From contig NC_091693.1 of the NCBI RefSeq assembly GCF_041296265.1, positions 16,566,001 to 16,630,000 of the forward strand: a stretch of 64,000 bases of DNA, in the 5' to 3' direction. The notes beneath the pieces are model-generated. The model was not told the DNA's origin. It was given only the letters and a program-made list of their open reading frames with translations, and made no database searches. The position numbers were made by a program, and so were the translations under genes. This DNA comes from Equus caballus (Eukaryota > Chordata > Mammalia > Perissodactyla > Equidae). Each line of letters begins with the position of its first letter. The first letter of the stretch is position 1. Shown here piece after piece: positions 19,439 to 36,440 of this stretch.

Positions 19439-22400
19439 CTGGGGGGAGGCAGCGGGAGTGAGGCGGGCGCCTTCTGACAGCCCTCATCTGACACCCCACT
19501 CCAGCAGCGCGGCCTGGGCAAGGGACCTCACCCCCGTGCCTCAGTTTCTTCCTGTCTAAAATGGGGACAATCCTGGTACCTGCCTCCTAGTTGGTGTGAA
19601 GATTCAATGAACTGATACAGCATTTTCGTAAAGGACTTAGAACAGGGCCTGGCACAGGGTAAAGGGGAATGAAATGGTTCTGCTTGGGCCTTTTCTAAAA
19701 CTCCGAGTACTTCTGGAGACATCAGCAAAGGGGCGGGTCTCTCCAGAGACCCAGAGGCCCCTGGCGCCTGAGGCGGTCTCCACTGCCATGCTTGGTCCCT
19801 GTCTTCAGGGTGCCAGGTGGGAAAGGATGACAGCCTGCATTAGCTCGCGCAACAGACGCTTGCAATGACCTCGAGATGCTGTCCCTGCCCTCGGGGGGTC
19901 TGCACCCATGCCAGTGAGGGGAGAATGCGAAGGGTTAGCAGGGAGACCTGTAAGATCCTGTCAGGTGGTGGTAACCGCGACGAAGACAAATGAAAGGTAA
20001 AGGGATAAAAGGATATAGGGAAACTTTACCCAGTGGTGAGAAAAAAAGAAAAATGTCAAGAAGAACAAGGAAGCTCTGTGCCTCGCTACGGAGTGACCTC
20101 CAGGAGGTCCTGTTGAGTGAAAAAGGCAAGGTGGGGAACGGTGGGCCTGGAAAGTCATCTTTGCCTGTGTGAGGAAGACTGTCGCTGAGCCAACATCCAT
20201 GCCCATCTTCCCCTATTCCATGTGGGACGCCGCCACAGCGTGGCTTGATGAGCGGTGCTAGGTCCACGCCCGGGATCTAGGCCTGCGAACCCCAGGCCAC
20301 CCAAGTGGAGTGCCATGAACTTAACCACTCACCCACGGGGCTGGCCCCAAAAGTTATCTTTTAGGGGAAAAAAAGAGGTTGTAGAAGTGTACATTCTGCT
20401 CAATACAGAATCCTGAGAAGATGCCTAGAGATCGGGGGGCAGTGGGCCGGCCTAGGCAGACTGGGGATGAGCCGGATGGAAACTTCTCCCTGGTCTGTTA
20501 TTACTGTCTTTGGAATCATTAGAATCTATTACCAATGCAGAGAAAATAAATTAAAGAAAACAAAAACGGTGTACGAATACGGAAAACAATTCTGCGGTAT
20601 ATGAAGTGAAAAGGCCAGTGTAAAACTGTGTGGTATGCCATTAGCGGTGATTTTAAAATAAACAAACAAGAAGCACCCTCCCTATCTGTAGGGATGCTGT
20701 CCTGCTCACGTACTCCTTCTGGGAGGAGACTCCCGCTGTGAGCCATGCGGGGTCCCTGGGGAGGGCCACCGGGGGCCGGAGAGGAAAGACTTGCTCTTCA
20801 ACCGGGGCCTTTTGTATCTTTCCGATTTTGCCTCAATGGCCTGCACTGCGCACTCAGGAAAGTGACATAAGTAATTAAGTAACTAAATAAGGGGAGGCAG
20901 GTTAGGGACGCCTTGGCGGACTTGCACACCTGAGAAGCACTTACCGTGTTCCCAGGCCTCAGCTAAGCGCTTTCCAAGCCTCAACCTGTCAACCTGCACT
21001 GCATCCCGCCCCCAGGAGGGAAACACCTGTGTCACCTCCAGAGCTGGAAAAGGAACCCAGCGGGACGAAGGGGCTCAGCCAAGGTCACACATTTTGGAAA
21101 CGCCAGGGCCCGTGTCTGGATCCAGGTCCGTCTGGCGGCTCGTGCCCGCCCTTCCTGTGGCTCTTGCTCTTGTTTTACTCAAGAGGACACTGGGGCGCAG
21201 GGGGCAAGGCTCGTTCACGGTCACATAACAGCTAGTGGCAGAAACGTTCTAGAATTAGGCCTCACCACACGACCGTGGGGAAGTCAGCACTAACCAGATG
21301 CTAACGAAAGGCTGCACGTTTTATGTTTGCCGAGCATTTATCGCGTGTTTGGTACTGACCTAAGCATTCTTCATACATAATACCATTTAATCCCCACCAC
21401 TGTTCTGTAAGCGGTATTACTGTGATGCACATTTCGCAGAGAGGGAAACTGAGGCCCAGAGAGGAAAAATCCCTTGCTGTGCCCTCTGGCTGAAACACTC
21501 AGATGCTAGCTTGCTCCTTCATTTTATTCGATTTGTCCGCTGTTGCCTCTTCTGAGGGGGCCTCTCTGATTACCCCCACCCTATTACCTTCACTCTTTAT
21601 AGAGCTGATCATCGTGTCTTTACGACACATTATTTATGTGCTTGCTACTGGCTTCCCTGCCTACAGCATAAGCTCCCTGAGTCTAGGACCCATGTTTGTT
21701 TTAGTCATTGCTGTATTTCCAGAGCCGAAAACAGTACCTGGCTTGGGTGGACGCTCTGATTATGTCATAACTGTGAAAAAGGATTAAAAGCACCCTGTGT
21801 GCCAGAGGCTGGACTTCTAATGACTACTACACTTCACCTACATCAAGTCATTGAATCTCTGCCACCACGTTTACTGCCACTGTATGGATGAGATAAAGTC
21901 ACTTGTGGAAGGACACATGGCTGCTAAGAGGCAGAGTTGGGACGGGGGGAATCAAGGAGGACTGGCTCCCAAGTGCCTGGCCATAACCACTGTGCTTCAC
22001 TGCCGGGGGGGGGGGGCAACAAGAGACAGTCACACCTCGGGGCTTGAAGATGCTATGCCCCGGTCTTCTGAGAAGCCTTTGGTTCAGGCTCCTCCTCACC
22101 GTGCAGCTGGGAGTGCTTCTCCAGGCCCGGACACCCCCCAGACCCAGGCGCTCACCTGTCAAAGGCCTTCACACGGCCCAGGAGCTTCTTGTTGTTGCGG
22201 CAGTTAATGAGCACTTGCGTGTTGTTCTTGACCGACTGCGTGAGCACGGACAGCGGGCCCGTGTTAAACTCCTCTTCCTCCCGCTTCTGCAGCTCCTCCG
22301 GGGTCATCTCACTCTTGGGCTTGTTGAGGAGGCTCCTGAGTGGGCAATTATGGAACCCATAAGTGACAGGGCCTGGGGCTGGAGCATGGGTGGTCACGCC

Positions 22401-24028
22401 TTGTGCTCAGGTGTCCCGAACCTTGCCAACAGACCCACCCTCCCCCTCAGTCTCCTGCTTGACATCACTATCAGGCTGCCTAATCGACATTTCCAACCTT
22501 GCACGTCTTAGGCTGGGCTCCAGATCTCCCAACCACCCCAATCTACTCTATCCACAGCCTTCCTCATCTGTTGATGGCAGCTCCATCCTTCTAGCTCTTT
22601 AAGCAAAAACTCTGAGGTCATGGAGGCCGGCTCCGTGGCCGACTGGATAAGTTCGCGCACTCTGCTTCAGTGGCCCAGGGTTTCACCATTCAGATCCTGG
22701 GCGCGGACCTAGCACCGGTCATCAGGCCATGCCGAGGCGGCGTCCCACATAGCAGAGCCAGAAGGACCTACAACTAGAATATACAACTACGTACTGGGGG
22801 GCTTTGGGGAGAAGAAGAAAAAGAAGGAAAAAAAAAAAAGTTGGCAACAGATGTTAGCTCAGGTGCCAATCTTTAAAAAAATAAAGACAACACTCTGAGG
22901 TCATCTTTCTCTCACATCCCACATTCAATCTGTCGGCAAATCCCGTCATCGGCCTTTAAAATCTATCCGAAATCGGACCATTTCTCACCACAGCCTAAAC
23001 CTCCATCATCTCCCTTCGAGTCTTCCTGGTCCCCTTGCCTCCACCCATGCTCCCCAACAGTCTGATGTCCAGAGACTCAAGTCATATCATCTCACTCTTC
23101 AAAACCCTCCGACGGCTCCCATCTCAGTGGAAAAAGTAAAATCCAAAGTTTTTACAGTGCCCTACATCTGCCCCCTTCTTTCAGCCTGTTCCAGCCACAG
23201 TGGCCTCGTGGATGGTTCCTGAAAATATGAGGCCAACGTTCATCCTGGCCCTCTGCCTGGACACCTCCCCAGGCATCTCTGTGGTTCACTCTCTCACTTT
23301 CTTCAGGTCTTTGTCCAAGTGTTGCCTCCTCCATGTATCCTTCGGTGCCAGCTAAGTTACCATCTCTCAAAATTGGCATTCCCCATTGTTTTCCCCTTGC
23401 CCCATTGTTTCATTATGCACAGCCCTGGTCATCTAACGCACCATATACGTTACCTGCTTATTATCATTACATTTATTGCCTGCTTCGTCCCACCCCATAA
23501 GCTGCAGCAGGGGATTTTTTCCTGGGGAGGCGGGTAATTCACGGATGTGTCGAGAGCCCTGCCTGACACATGAGCACTCAATAAATAATTGCTAAGTGAA
23601 TAAGTAAGTAAATCATTCCGGGGACTCGTCATCTGTAAAAGCCGCGAATTAGATTGCAAAGCCAACCGTCTGCAGCTCACATGATCCGGGTGAAGTCCCC
23701 TACTTCAAACCGTTATTCCTACGAGCCCACACTTCCTTCTCCCGGGTTCTTTATTCGTAAAATCGCTGCCCCTTAACACGCATCTCAACAAGACTAAGTC
23801 TTTGGGAACCCACAGCCCGTTATGTGATACACCTGTCCCCTCTCCCCGACTCAGGAGCCGTCAAAGGCCCCGCGCCCGTTCGCAAACTCATCAGGAGAGA
23901 AGGACGCCGCTTCACCGGTAAAATCTCAGGCCCCGTCCTCCGCTCTGCCCATCCCCTTCCACCTGTAAGTGCTCAAATTTACACCCTCAGCCCCACTCCC
24001 GCCGCCTAAGCCTGGCCCGGGCTCACAT
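19264..24028 (-). CDS. SNRPD2: Small nuclear ribonucleoprotein Sm D2 (SNRPD2)
   Basis: Core Sm-fold protein. With SmD1, E, F, G, B and D3 it forms the heptameric ring on U1, U2, U4 and U5 snRNA in spliceosome assembly. Coding joins (minus strand): 24027-24028, 22156-22335, 19264-19438, totalling 357 nt and 118 aa. The acidic N-terminus ([22 protein letters not shown]) is followed by the Sm1 motif around [20 protein letters not shown] and, after a Lys-rich loop ([11 protein letters not shown]), the Sm2 motif in [12 protein letters not shown]; it ends IAGK. The sequence looks identical to the human protein as I remember it. The start codon is split: exon 1 ends in AT and exon 2 begins with G. 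Joined, it reads gccgccaccATG, a perfect Kozak context. Confidence 0.98.
19439..22155 (-). repeat. SNRPD2: SNRPD2 intron 2: MIR, ERE, L2-like
   Basis: Sense MIR at about 19525-19670, an ERE at 20164-20348, antisense MIRs at about 20935-21250 and 21330-21490, and an L2-like piece at 21510-21790 (with tatttatgtgcttgctactgg). 20450-20930 has no recognised element. A G-run sits near 22005-22017. Confidence 0.5.
20164..20348 (-). mobile_element. ERE SINE, antisense, shortened
   Basis: Contains one gctgagccaacatcc block and a complete head ending ggggctggcccc, without a long A-tail. Imperfect duplication aaagtcatcttt (20151-20162) and aaagttatcttt (20350-20361). Confidence 0.9.
22156..22335 (-). 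CDS. SNRPD2: SNRPD2 exon 2 (start G, Sm1)
   Basis: Begins with the G of the split start codon at 22335, then [10 protein letters not shown] to VKAFD and the AG of Arg. Acceptor on the minus strand is gcccactcag, donor gtgagc at 22155. Confidence 0.96.
22336..24026 (-). repeat. SNRPD2: SNRPD2 intron 1: ERE and L2-like relic
   Basis: Contains an ERE (22622-22891) and, at about 22905-23600, an L2-like relic (phrases such as cctccatgtatcc, tgtttcattatgcac, acctgcttattatc, ending near caataaataattg). 23600-24000 has no recognised element. Confidence 0.5.
22622..22891 (+). mobile_element. ERE SINE, sense
   Basis: Head (ggccggctccgtggccgact) at the left, tail with gttagctcaggtgccaatc and A-run at the right. 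A perfect 13-base duplication, actctgaggtcat, occurs at 22609-22621 and 22892-22904. Confidence 0.96.
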
Positions 24029-24100
24029 GGTGGCGGTGGCTGCGCTCTCAAGTCACTCGCGTTTCCTCCGCGTTGCTTCTGCCTCTGAAGACAGAGCGGG
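24027..24100 (-). CDS. SNRPD2: SNRPD2 exon 1 (5' UTR + AT of start codon)
   Basis: On the minus strand the exon ends gccaccgccaccat followed by the donor gtgagc (24026 down). Only the last two bases are coding. The start of transcription is not fixed; 24100 is approximate, just before three ETS sites. Confidence 0.85.
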
Positions 24101-24853
24101 AGGCGGGACTTCCGCTTCCGGCGGCCCACTTCCGTAGGCGCCTGCGCAAACCCAACCAGCGGGTGGGGGCGTGGCCTGTTGCCATAGCGACCCGCGCCAG
24201 CCCTGCGCCGCGGTCGGGGAAGAGCCTCGTGTCGGGGTTCCAGCCCATTCGGGACCGTAACGAGCAGATGTTCACGACCGTGGAGAGGAAAACAGAGCGG
24301 GTTCGACCCATACCATTTTGTCGTAGGACGGCACAGGTTGAAGAAGGGAAAGGACACGCCATTTCCAAATGCCCGCCCGCCCTGCCTTCAGGGGCGTGGC
24401 CTCCGCTAAGCCAATCCGCTCCTCGCTTCGGGGATGGACTCCGCCCCTTTTCCTTCGGGGGCGGGTCATTTACGCGTCTATTGATCTTTCCGACTCCGCG
24501 TAACCAATCCGTTGCCTCCATCGGGAGGGGGCGTGGACCTGCGCCCGGGAGGTCGAATATTTTCCGTGATCAAACGCTTCTCATTGGCTTCCCCTCCTCC
24601 GCTGAGGCGGAGTCTTCCCCGTTTCGCGCTCCCTTTTGGGTTGTGCCACCCTGCGGGGAACCAACCCCAAAGCCCCAGGGACACAGGGAGGCGTGTCCTC
24701 AGGACGAGAATCCCCATTGGCTTCGCGGCTCGCGGGAGGGTGGGATGGGGCAGCCGCTCTTGGGGTTCATTGGTCCGCCGATTTCACGGGGTGGGACTTG
24801 GCTGGGCCTAAATTCTATCCGCGGTCCCGGACCGGTTTTAGGGCGAAGCTGCC
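24029..24853. promoter_or_regulatory. Bidirectional CpG-island promoter, SNRPD2 / QPCTL
   Basis: CpG-rich sequence between head-to-head genes. Next to SNRPD2 lie three CTTCCG (ETS-type) sites at 24109-24114, 24115-24120 and 24129-24134. Between 24411 and 24773 lie five CCAAT boxes: 24411 and 24504 in forward orientation, 24583, 24716 and 24769 in reverse. Several ggggcgtgg (Sp/KLF) boxes are interspersed. No TATA box was seen. CCAAT and ETS are typical of housekeeping bidirectional promoters. Confidence 0.85.
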
Positions 24854-30929
<6,076 letters not shown>

Positions 30930-31468
30930 CCTGCCTGGCTGACTCTGGAGAAGCGCCCAGCAGGGCACGTGCCAAGGGCACCTGGAGCCAACAGAGCTCA
31001 GGCTGGGCCCGCCTGGGGTGTGCTGGCTGGTCCTGCTTAATACCTTCGGCTCTGCTTGGGCTGTGATTGGAAGACCCTCTTTCCTTTGACTATCTCAAGC
31101 TGCCACTCTTCAAAGATATGAAAGAGACCAGCGTGGGGTGAGCGCCAAAGGAATCAGAGGTTGGCCCCTGCCCTGAGGGAGATGCTTGGGCGGAAAGTTT
31201 GCAGGGGCCAAATGCTGTTCTGTTTTGGTCAGCAAACCAAGGACTGGCATCTGGACCAGCAGTACCACCCAACCAAATGAATTCTCTGTGGCCCATGTTC
31301 TTGTGTCAGTTCGCTCTCCAGAATGGCAGCCTTACTAATGCACCGGTCCGAAACTAACTCCCCCTTGGATGTGCCCCGTGTGGCCCAAAGAGGATGCGCT
31401 CGTAAGAGGGAACAGAGGACATGGAAGCCGATACTTGGGAACTCTAGATTCTGCCAGATCCAATGAGC

Positions 31469-31474
31469 ATTAAA
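31469..31474 (+). terminator. QPCTL: Candidate QPCTL poly(A) signal
   Basis: ATTAAA, the commonest variant signal, lies 540 bases after the stop with tgtttctgg just downstream. No AATAAA precedes it in the 3' UTR. Confidence 0.45.
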
Positions 31475-31499
31475 CCAGTGTTTCTGGAAAACGTCTTCT

Positions 31500-33440
31500 A
31501 CAGAACTGGCACAAATAGGTGTTGCATGAAAAAGGGGATCGAAAAAGCAGGGTGAAACAACTTTAAATGAATTTCTTCATTGCACAATAGGAATTTCCAA
31601 GAGTAAGATGGAGAATGCAGTGTTTTCTCAAAGTATTTCTCACCATGGAACCCCTTTATTGGGAAGCACCTCACAGAACTAGGGTGCCTCAGAAGATACT
31701 TTGGGAAACACTGAGTTTTGACAGTTTGTGTGCACTTAGGGTAGGAATGGGTAAGACAGACCTAGATTCACTGCAAACTAGTTACACCAAACCATCTTTT
31801 CCCTTTCAGCTGTGGGGACAGCAGTACGAGATGGTGGGTGTAACAGCAACTCTAGTGATGGCCTGAGGAATTATTTCCCAACTCTAATTTTCAAACTTAA
31901 CCAGGGTGCTTATTAAAGAATGCAGACTCCCATGGAGCTGGCCCAGTGGGGTAGTGGTTACATGCTGCAGCCTGGGGTTCATGGGTTCCCATCCTGGGTA
32001 TGGACCTAGTATCACTCAAGCCACACTCTGGTGGCATCCCACATAAAACGGAGGAAGATGGGCACAGATGTTAGCCCAGCAACAATCTTCCTCAGGCAAA
32101 AAGAGGAAGATTGGCAACAGATGTTAGCTCAGGGCCAATCTTCCTCACCAAAAAAAAAAAAAAAAAAAAAAAGTAGACTCCCATTCGGGGGGGTGGGGCA
32201 GGGGTAGGGACCTACTGAATCAGAACCCCAGGGAGGGGCTGGGACTCTGTAACAAGCACCTGAGGAAGACTCATGATCAGCAAAGTTTAGGACATGCTTT
32301 CCCTAAGGATACAGTTTGGTGCGTTTGCAGCAGCTTAGCAGCCCACTCTGAAGAAAACCATGAAACGGAGGGCGCCTAGCAAGGGGGTCATGCGGGGCTC
32401 TGTGCCTGCTGATCTGGGGACCTGGCACCTGGGAGGCAGCAGGGTTGCCAGGCTAGGACAGAGGGTTACTAGGTAGTCACTGAGCATTTGCCTTCCAAGC
32501 TAACTCAAGGCTGGAGGAGACTCAAGAGAACTCACAAGCTGAAAGTCAGGATATCAAGTAAGAGAAGAGAAGGTCCTCGATTCAATTCTTCCACAGTAGC
32601 TGACATTTATTGGCACCTACTATGTGCCAGGTCCCACGCGCACTTTATATGTGTCAGCTCATTAATCTCCCCCCACATCCTGAGGTCGGCAGTTTCCGGT
32701 GCTCATTTTGCAAATGCAGTGGTTAGGGCTGAGAATGATGAAGCCGCTGCTCAGAGCGCCCGGGTGCTCATGCACAGCTGTGCTCCAAACCCCATGTCCT
32801 ACCTCCCTTCCAAACACCACCTGTGCTGGACCAACAGATCATCGACCAAAAGTCACTGCTGCAGAGGTTTTCAACGGGCTGCCAGTTAGAGTGGGGCTGG
32901 GGCAGGGCACTTAGAGGTGGACTTGGCCGGAAGTCCAGAGTCCAGAAAGGGAAGTGACATTCATCAACAGTTGGGGTGGTGAGGGTCTCAAACCACAGGG
33001 ACAGTTCCTATTTCTTCTTGTGTGGCAGGCATGGGGCCAAGGACTTAAAAGCACACCGTGTCCCCTTAGCCTCAGAACCATCCCAGAAGCAGGTGAGACC
33101 ATCACCTCGTTAGCAGCGGGAAGCAGGTTGGTCAGTTACATCCCTGGCCCCTAGGCCTCCTTGCATGACATCTTGCTTGCGTGCTACACACCAGGACTGG
33201 GCAAGGGGCCTGATGGACATTCTCTGCTTGAATTTGGGGTAGGGATTGTGAGCCCCATTTTACAGGTGAGGCTGCTGATCCTTGGCAAGGCCATCTCCCA
33301 AACTTGGGCTCCCCCCAGCTTCACGCTATGAAGGTGCCACTTGGTGTATCTGACGAGCACAACTGTTGAGCACTCTACATGTGATGTCTCTCAGTCTTTT
33401 GAGAAAACGTCAGTATTTGCATTTTTCAGATTAAGAAACA
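31500..33440. repeat. QPCTL-FBXO46 intergenic, first part
   Basis: A MER5A-type hAT relic lies at about 31880-32290 (ends ccaactctaattttcaaactt ... gaatcagaaccccagggagg), split by an ERE. An antisense MIR lies at about 32590-32790. 31500-31870 and 32800-33340 have no recognised element apart from short MIR-like phrases near 33080 and 33260. Confidence 0.5.
31934..32174 (+). mobile_element. ERE SINE, sense, inserted in MER5A-like relic
   Basis: Head ggagctggcccagtggggta at the left, two gttagc blocks and an A-run of about 24 at the right. A perfect duplication, agactcccat, lies at 31924-31933 and 32175-32184. Confidence 0.95.
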
Positions 33441-33448
33441 GAGCTTCA

Positions 33449-33544
33449 CAGCGACAATCTTCCTCAAGCAAAAAGAGGATGATTGGCAACAGATGTTAGC
33501 TCAGGGCCAATCTTCCTCAGCAAAAAAAAAGAAAAGAAAAGAAA
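33449..33544 (+). mobile_element. 5'-truncated ERE inserted in a MIR
   Basis: Only the tail half is present (gcgacaatcttcctc onward). It is flanked by a nearly perfect 15-base duplication agaaacagagcttca (33434-33448) / agaaactgagcttca (33545-33559), which lies in an antisense MIR (about 33370-33620). Confidence 0.88.
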
Positions 33545-33639
33545 AGAAACTGAGCTTCAGAGAAATCAATTGCGGAAGATCACATAGCTAGACACTCAGT
33601 GCAGTGTGTCTAGGTGTACGTTTTATTTTATTTATCCTG

Positions 33640-34480
33640 CTTATGACTCATGGCACTGATTAATCTTTGACCAGTCTGGACTTTGCAACTGTTGTGTCTT
33701 TAAATATTATCTTTGCACCATTTGCTCTTCTCATTCTAGAATGCCAATTAATGTGTTCACTTATCTCACTCTATCCTCTACAACCTTTCGTATTTCGTAT
33801 TTTCTCAGGTCTTTTTTTTTCTTGTTTTTGTCTCTGTGCTACTTTTTGGATTTAGCTCTAGTTCAATAAATCTCTCTTCAGCCGTGTCTAATTTGCTGTT
33901 AGCCCAATCATTGAGTTTTTACTTTGGTTATTGTACGTCTGTGGGTTTTTTCCTTTCGTAGCTGCTAGGCTATATTTTAGCTCAGGGGGACCGGCAGATA
34001 TTTCCAAGCCCTCATTGCATTAGAATCTGTGACGGTTTCACCATCAGAAGCCTTTGTGGGTCTGTTTGTGCTCTCATTTCTGCTGGTTATTGCTCCCGCT
34101 GCTTTATTTCCATGCGTGTTTGGTTATTGGACTGTGGACTCATTGTGTGAAAAACCACTGGTGGGGATTCTAAATGAGAGTTCTTTCCGCCAGAGGACTG
34201 ATGTTTGTTTCTGCCAGACATCTCAGCTCGAAGCACCCCGGAACACAGGGGTGATGCAAACCTGGGCTGCAAAGCTGAGCCGAAGGCCAGCCACTGACCA
34301 CAAATTCCCAGGGTCTGCTTTTTTCTTTCCTTTGCCCTTGGGCTCCCCTCAGCATTTAGAACATCTCTGCAGTCTCCCAGCTCATCCTTACCCGAGCTTA
34401 TGGTTTGGTGGGATCCCAGCTATTAGATTCCCCACCTTGGGCAGGCTCTGGCCTTGACTCCAGCCTGCTTCTCCTAGTAA
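33640..34480 (-). repeat. Ancient L1-like relic
   Basis: AT-rich sequence with phrases such as aagcctttgtgggtctgtt, ttctgctggttattgctcc and actgtggactcattgtg, which I associate with old L1M 3' regions read in reverse. No intact reading frame. Confidence 0.4.
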
Positions 34481-35864
34481 GGCTACAAGGAGCAAACCCA
34501 AGTTTGTCCCCATCAGCAAACGCCCTCAGAGCAAAAGTGGTTTCAGGGCCCCATGTACCCTTTCCCTTAAGTGTTTGGCTTACTGTATCCTTAAATGTAT
34601 TTTATTGGCTATTGCATGCTTTTAAGATTTTTTACTTCCTGTTTTCAGCAGGAGAGCTCAAATAATCGGGCCCTCCCTCCACAGGAAACTGAAGTCCCAC
34701 GAAACCAAGCTAAGATTCAAACCCAGGTCTCTTTGATTCTAAAATCTAAGTATTAAATAACTACTACGATAGATCCTAATCTCTCTGGAAATTTTGGTTT
34801 CTGGTAAGAATGTCAGAGACTTAGGCGCCTCTCAATATCCATTTTCCCCTCTTCTTGTAAACTTGAATTTTTAAAATGTCTTAATTCTCCTTTTTCCTTA
34901 TTAAATAATTAAGTGAATATTTTAAAGCTTTAATTACAGGGATCCTTAGTAAGAGTTTTTTGGTGGGCATAATGCACCCAGCTAAAAGACTACATTTCCC
35001 AGCCCCCCTTGCCGCCCTTCCATATGGCTTTCTGACCAGGGAGATGTATATAGATATAGTGCAGTACTTCTGGGAAGAATGGGGCTTCCCTTCCTGCAAA
35101 ATGGTGATGGCTGGCATTCTAGCAGCCATCTTGGACCATGAGGATGAGGGCCACAGCCAAGGAAATCGTGAGCTAGAAGGAGGCTGGCTTCCCAGTGACT
35201 TCAGAGCCACCATACCTGCCCAAGTGACATAGATGAAAAGAGTCAAAAATAATCTCAGGCTAAGGGACTGGAGTAAGGATCCGCATTCTCTCAACTTTTT
35301 CCATCCCGCCACACATGGGCCCATGACCCCTTTCACCCCCCCAGCCCCCTCCCTGAGCAACACACGAAGCAGTCTAGGCCCAGCCTTATAAATATTGATT
35401 TTATAGAAAGGACCAATTCAAAATCGGTCAGATGCCACAAGCTAGAAGCTTCCAGAACCACAATGATGAAAAAAAAAAAAAAGCAAAAAAAACCCCCAAA
35501 GAGAACAAACCAAAATACCCCAGACCAAACTGCCTGAAAATCAAAGTCTCAATTGACCAAAGGATTCTAGAGAAACGCATGTGGCTGGGGATGGAGAGAC
35601 CCCAAGGCCTGAACAACTACTCAAGAGTGGAAGGAAAAACAAGCCAGAAATTCAAACCCACGGTCCCTGCCCAGCGGCCCCCGACGCTGTCAAGAGCGTG
35701 GCAAAGGGCTTCACAGCTTTTTTGTGGGGAGAGTGATGGCAATAGCTTAGATCACAGAGGAGGGGAATTTTTATACTTCAACTCTTTTTTTTTCCTCTTC
35801 CTCTTTAGGGGAGCTGGAGAGACAGGTAGCTCGAGGTTAAGGAGAAAACAGTGATTTTTACGAT
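34480..35864. other. Intergenic, unclassified repeat-like DNA
   Basis: About 34960-35230 (ctacatttcccagcccccc, ccatcttggaccatgagg) looks like an old dispersed repeat whose family I cannot name. 34480-34950 and 35260-35860 have no recognised gene; the latter is A-rich near 35470. Confidence 0.35.
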
Positions 35865-35870
35865 TTTAAT
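35865..35870 (-). terminator. FBXO46: Candidate FBXO46 poly(A) signal
   Basis: TTTAAT on the plus strand is ATTAAA on the minus strand, about 570 bases past the FBXO46 stop. No AATAAA occurs nearer. Weak evidence; the 3' UTR may be longer. Confidence 0.3.
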
Positions 35871-36440
35871 GGGGAAAACATCTAGAAATGACAGGCTGCC
35901 GTGAAATGTGCCAAATTGGATCTGTTATCTGATGGCCCCCAATTCCTAAAGAGGAGGTGAGCCTTGGTGTAAGAGGTTATGAGATGCGCCCACCTTGGCA
36001 GCTGCCAGACTCTTGGGAGAACGCAGCTCCAGAGACAAGGAATCGGAGGAGGGAGCGGAAGGGGGCCAGAATGGGGGAACCCTTAAGGAGGACCAAAATT
36101 AGCTGCCAGTCTGCTCCCTGCTGGTGGGTCCCTGGGGTGTAGAAAGCGGCAGGGAGGGTGTTGGGGCTGAATGGAGAAGAAATTGAGATGCTGATGAAAA
36201 AAAAAACACACCCTACTTGAGGGTCCACGGCCCTGGGTCTGAAGAGTAGAAAACCACTGGGGGTCAGTCAGTCCCAGTGCTGTCTTGGGTTACCCCCCCA
36301 GAACCCCGTATCAGTTCTGGAGGGGGATAGGTGCTGCCTGGATGGGGGGGTAGAGGCTGCTGACTCAGTCCTGGCCCTCAGCTCCCAGGGGGAGGGGGTG
36401 GGGGTGGGCATGGTGGGCTCTCCCCCCCCCTCCCCCGGCT

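Noticed and set aside
34989-35008. ZNF143-like actacatttcccag
   Set aside because: It lies in an old dispersed repeat-like block without CpG enrichment or a nearby exon, unlike the cluster at 49.1 kb.
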